From: Lentisphaerota bacterium
GTDB lineage: Bacteria > Verrucomicrobiota > Lentisphaeria > Oligosphaerales > Oligosphaeraceae
Length of the DNA: 5,010 bases
Assembly: GCA_012800565.1 (NCBI GenBank)
Contig: JAAZIZ010000068.1
Location: 1-5,010 of the forward strand
Direction: 5' to 3'
Both the position numbers and the translations under genes were made by a program. Shown here piece by piece: positions 4,897 to 5,010 of this stretch; position 1 is the stretch's first letter, and every line of letters starts with the position of its first letter. The notes under the pieces were generated by a model. It saw nothing but the letters and a program-made list of their open reading frames with translations, was not told the DNA's origin and did not search any database.

Positions 4897-5010
4897 GCCC
4901 ACCCTGTCCACAACGTCCACCCTGTCCACAACGTCCACAACGTCCACCATGTCCACCATGTCCACCATGTCCACAACGTCCACCATGTCCACCATGTCCA
5001 CCATGTCCAC
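4897..5010 (-). repeat. GTGGAC 9-bp tandem array upstream of the operon, runs off the edge
   Basis: On the plus strand GTCCAC recurs every 9 bp: 12 exact copies from 4906 to 5005, preceded by a degenerate GCCCAC at 4897. Only the triplet between copies varies (AAC, CCT or CAT). On the minus strand the units read GTGGAC followed by ATG, GTT or AGG. CAT spacers dominate towards the right and AAC/CCT towards the left, which suggests growth by local duplication. Orientation is opposite to the arrays at 717-844 and 4363-4407. The array ends 49 bp before the ribosome site of the four-helix-bundle gene and continues past the right edge, so its full length is unknown. Confidence 0.95.

Noticed and set aside
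4835..4976. Longer start of the four-helix-bundle gene at 4976
   Set aside because: It would begin inside the tandem array and add a low-complexity Trp-Thr tail, whereas ATG at 4835 has an almost perfect Shine-Dalgarno site and matches where the family domain begins.

Overview
This is a bacterial accessory or defence-type region. The coding density, Shine-Dalgarno sites and ATGA overlaps are bacterial. Base composition is moderate, neither AT-rich nor extremely GC-rich. No gene here fixes the taxon; a proteobacterium is plausible but unproven.

All convincing genes lie on the minus strand, so transcription runs from right to left. From the right edge: (1) positions 4897-5010 hold a tandem array of 9-bp units (GTCCAC plus a variable triplet on the plus strand) that runs off the window. 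(2) A 219-residue four-helix-bundle protein follows (4176-4835). It has the C-terminal 'suffix' domain often seen in genes beside restriction-modification loci, and a run of the same GTGGAC-type repeats encodes the linker between its two domains. (3) It overlaps by ATGA with a complete 1011-residue type I restriction endonuclease subunit, HsdR (1144-4179). HsdM and HsdS are not in the window; if this is a complete system they should lie to the right, beyond the repeat array.

Downstream of hsdR, about 440 bp (707-1143) lacks a credible gene but is full of structure. From right to left it holds a cluster of hairpins (965-1069), three copies of a roughly 34-47-bp repeat built around AAGATGCATCTT (841-967), and a second TGGAC array (717-844). 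In that array the units are spaced 7 or 10 bp apart rather than 9.

At the left end there are two small minus-strand frames of unknown function. A short one (425-706, probably lacking its original 5' end) is translationally coupled to a second gene that runs off the left edge (1-425, 141 residues visible).

The main oddity is that one core motif, GTGGAC, occurs in three separate arrays: downstream of hsdR, inside the four-helix-bundle gene, and upstream of that gene. The two outer arrays face each other in inverted orientation and bracket the four-helix-bundle/hsdR pair. This suggests a repeat-bounded defence cassette, or a repeat family that spreads with this small protein.
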